Below, one piece after another: positions 63,221 through 64,000 of a DNA stretch of 64,000 nucleotides. The stretch spans positions 1 to 64,000 of the forward strand of contig NHNY01000001.1 of assembly GCA_002786065.1 (NCBI GenBank). The letters are read 5' to 3'. This DNA comes from Microcyclospora pomicola (lineage: Eukaryota > Ascomycota > Dothideomycetes > Capnodiales). How positions within the stretch are numbered: position 1 is the first letter of the stretch; each line of letters opens with the position of its first letter. The notes beneath the pieces were generated by a model that saw only the letters and a program-made list of their open reading frames with translations, was not told where the DNA came from and did not search any database. A program made the position numbers and the translations under genes.

Positions 63221-64000
63221 TCAGTCCTCGTCGAAGATGGCAGTAGCGTTGTTCAGGATTGTCTCCAGCACGCGTGCCTGCCAACCAGCATCAGAGATTT
63301 GTGCGCTGGTGTGCGTGCCCATCAATGAAGGTCTATAAGCTATATGTCAGTACATGTTCCCGCACGATGACGCCGTGTAACGGAACTTACGCAAAACACA
63401 ACCCAAGGTTGTTCGCACCCATACGATTCTTGTTTTCGTGCTGCATCACACGATGCATGTGCAGCACAATCGCCCGCAGAGTGGCATAGTTGGGATCCGG
63501 CAGATCGTTGATGGTCTGATGCAGCGCATCGCGTCTTGCGTTCTCGTCTTCCAGCTTCGCTGCTGCGATGAAGTAGTCGTAATTGGCTCGCGTGAACAGC
63601 GGGTCCGGAAGGTCCCTGAAAAACTGCTTCATGAGCGTGGTCACGCTGTTTACATCTTGGTAGAAAGCACTGGGGATGCGGAAGTCGACAGTCTTGCCAG
63701 TCGCCGAGGCATTGTTGAATGCTTCGCGGAGCGCAGTCACATGCGCCTGGTTCCCAGACATGCGGTAGATACCTTCAACTTCCAACCCGAAATGGTCGAC
63801 GGCAAGAATGCATTGATCAACCACAATGGGCACAGCAGTTTGATCCCGATCGAACAATTCCTGCAGCGACACGCCAAAGACAGGTCGCGAGGGTGCAGAC
63901 ATCTGCCGTGCTGGAGCCGTGGCAGAGCCTGGCATCTGTTGCGGAGGATATTTCGCGCGCTCGGAAGGATGGACCGGATACGGAGGCGTGTTGGCATAGG
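63221..64000 (-). CDS. RhoGAP protein, Rgd1-like (3' part, cut by the window edge)
   Basis: C-terminal part of a Rho GTPase-activating protein, open to the right edge. Exons seen are 64000-63391 and 63332-63221, with a 58-nt intron. Before the GAP domain is a Pro/Gln-rich linker (TPPYPVHPSERAKYPPQQ). The RhoGAP domain starts FGVSLQELFDRDQ and has the catalytic arginine finger in EVEGIYRMSGN, then FFRDLPDPLF, and the helix ENKNRMGANNLGLCFAPSLM that spans the intron. The short tail ends NNATAIFDED. The layout resembles fungal Rgd1, which carries an N-terminal F-BAR domain and acts on Rho3/Rho4 in polarity and wall stress; the F-BAR part would lie outside the window and is not seen. Confidence 0.88.

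Noticed and set aside
1-64000. tRNA, rRNA, CRISPR or bacterial-type features
   Set aside because: No box-B-like GGTTCGAATCC segment within a cloverleaf, no regular spaced repeats and no operon structure were noticed on either strand.

Overview
The window reads as chromosomal DNA of a filamentous ascomycete, most likely a dothideomycete (class inferred, not proven). Evidence: short 47-85 nt introns with fungal splice signals, fungal-only families (DASH subunit Dad4, 2EXR protein, CE16 and GH17 wall enzymes, Utp17, Sin1 with fungal layout), and a left end that carries the mark of repeat-induced point mutation (RIP), a genome defence of these fungi. No bacterial operons, CRISPR arrays or recognisable tRNA genes are present.

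Layout. 1-6.65 kb: two AT-rich, heavily decayed Ty3/Gypsy retrotransposon fossils facing away from each other, with a cluster of inverted repeats at their junction (4.40-4.54 kb). From about 6.7 kb the composition changes abruptly to ordinary gene-bearing sequence. 7.4-9.3 kb: MFS transporter (-). 10.4-11.3 kb: Rab-like GTPase (+). 13.3-15.3 kb: unrecognised low-complexity protein (+). 16.1-18.4 kb: ARP5 (+). 18.7-19.2 kb: DAD4 (-), a 72-residue protein in five exons, divergent from the large RNA helicase SLH1 (19.4-25.3 kb, +). 25.9-27.1 kb: Gfo/Idh/MocA sugar or diol dehydrogenase (+). 27.3-31.6 kb: RPB10 (-), UTP17/NAN1 (+), TSR2 (-). 32.0-33.0 kb: 2EXR protein. 34.1-34.6 kb: ISG12/IFI6-type small membrane protein, followed by a glutathione S-transferase relic. 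35.0-36.3 kb: single-pass glycoprotein (-). 37.9-41.9 kb: full ABCB transporter. 42.3-49.7 kb: CE16 esterase (-), GH17 glucanase (-) and GH5 glycosidase (+). 49.9-58.0 kb: VMA22 (-), mitochondrial TPR-like protein (+), SIN1/AVO1 (-), SNX3 (-), POP7 (-). 58.4-59.3 kb: LIP2 (+). 59.4-60.4 kb: unrecognised protein (-). 61.4-62.8 kb: FAD monooxygenase (+). 63.2-64.0 kb: 3' part of an RGD1-like RhoGAP (-), cut by the window edge.

Most genes are unrelated housekeeping genes in mixed orientation. Two loose groupings stand out: RNA-polymerase and ribosome-assembly genes at 27-32 kb, and secreted wall-active enzymes beside an ABC exporter at 38-50 kb. Exon joins were read by eye from splice sites and from restored family motifs. 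I found no convincing wholly new system. The most notable items are the exon structures (a start-codon-only exon in DAD4, a GC-AG intron inside a catalytic motif), the ISG12-type protein and the GST relic.
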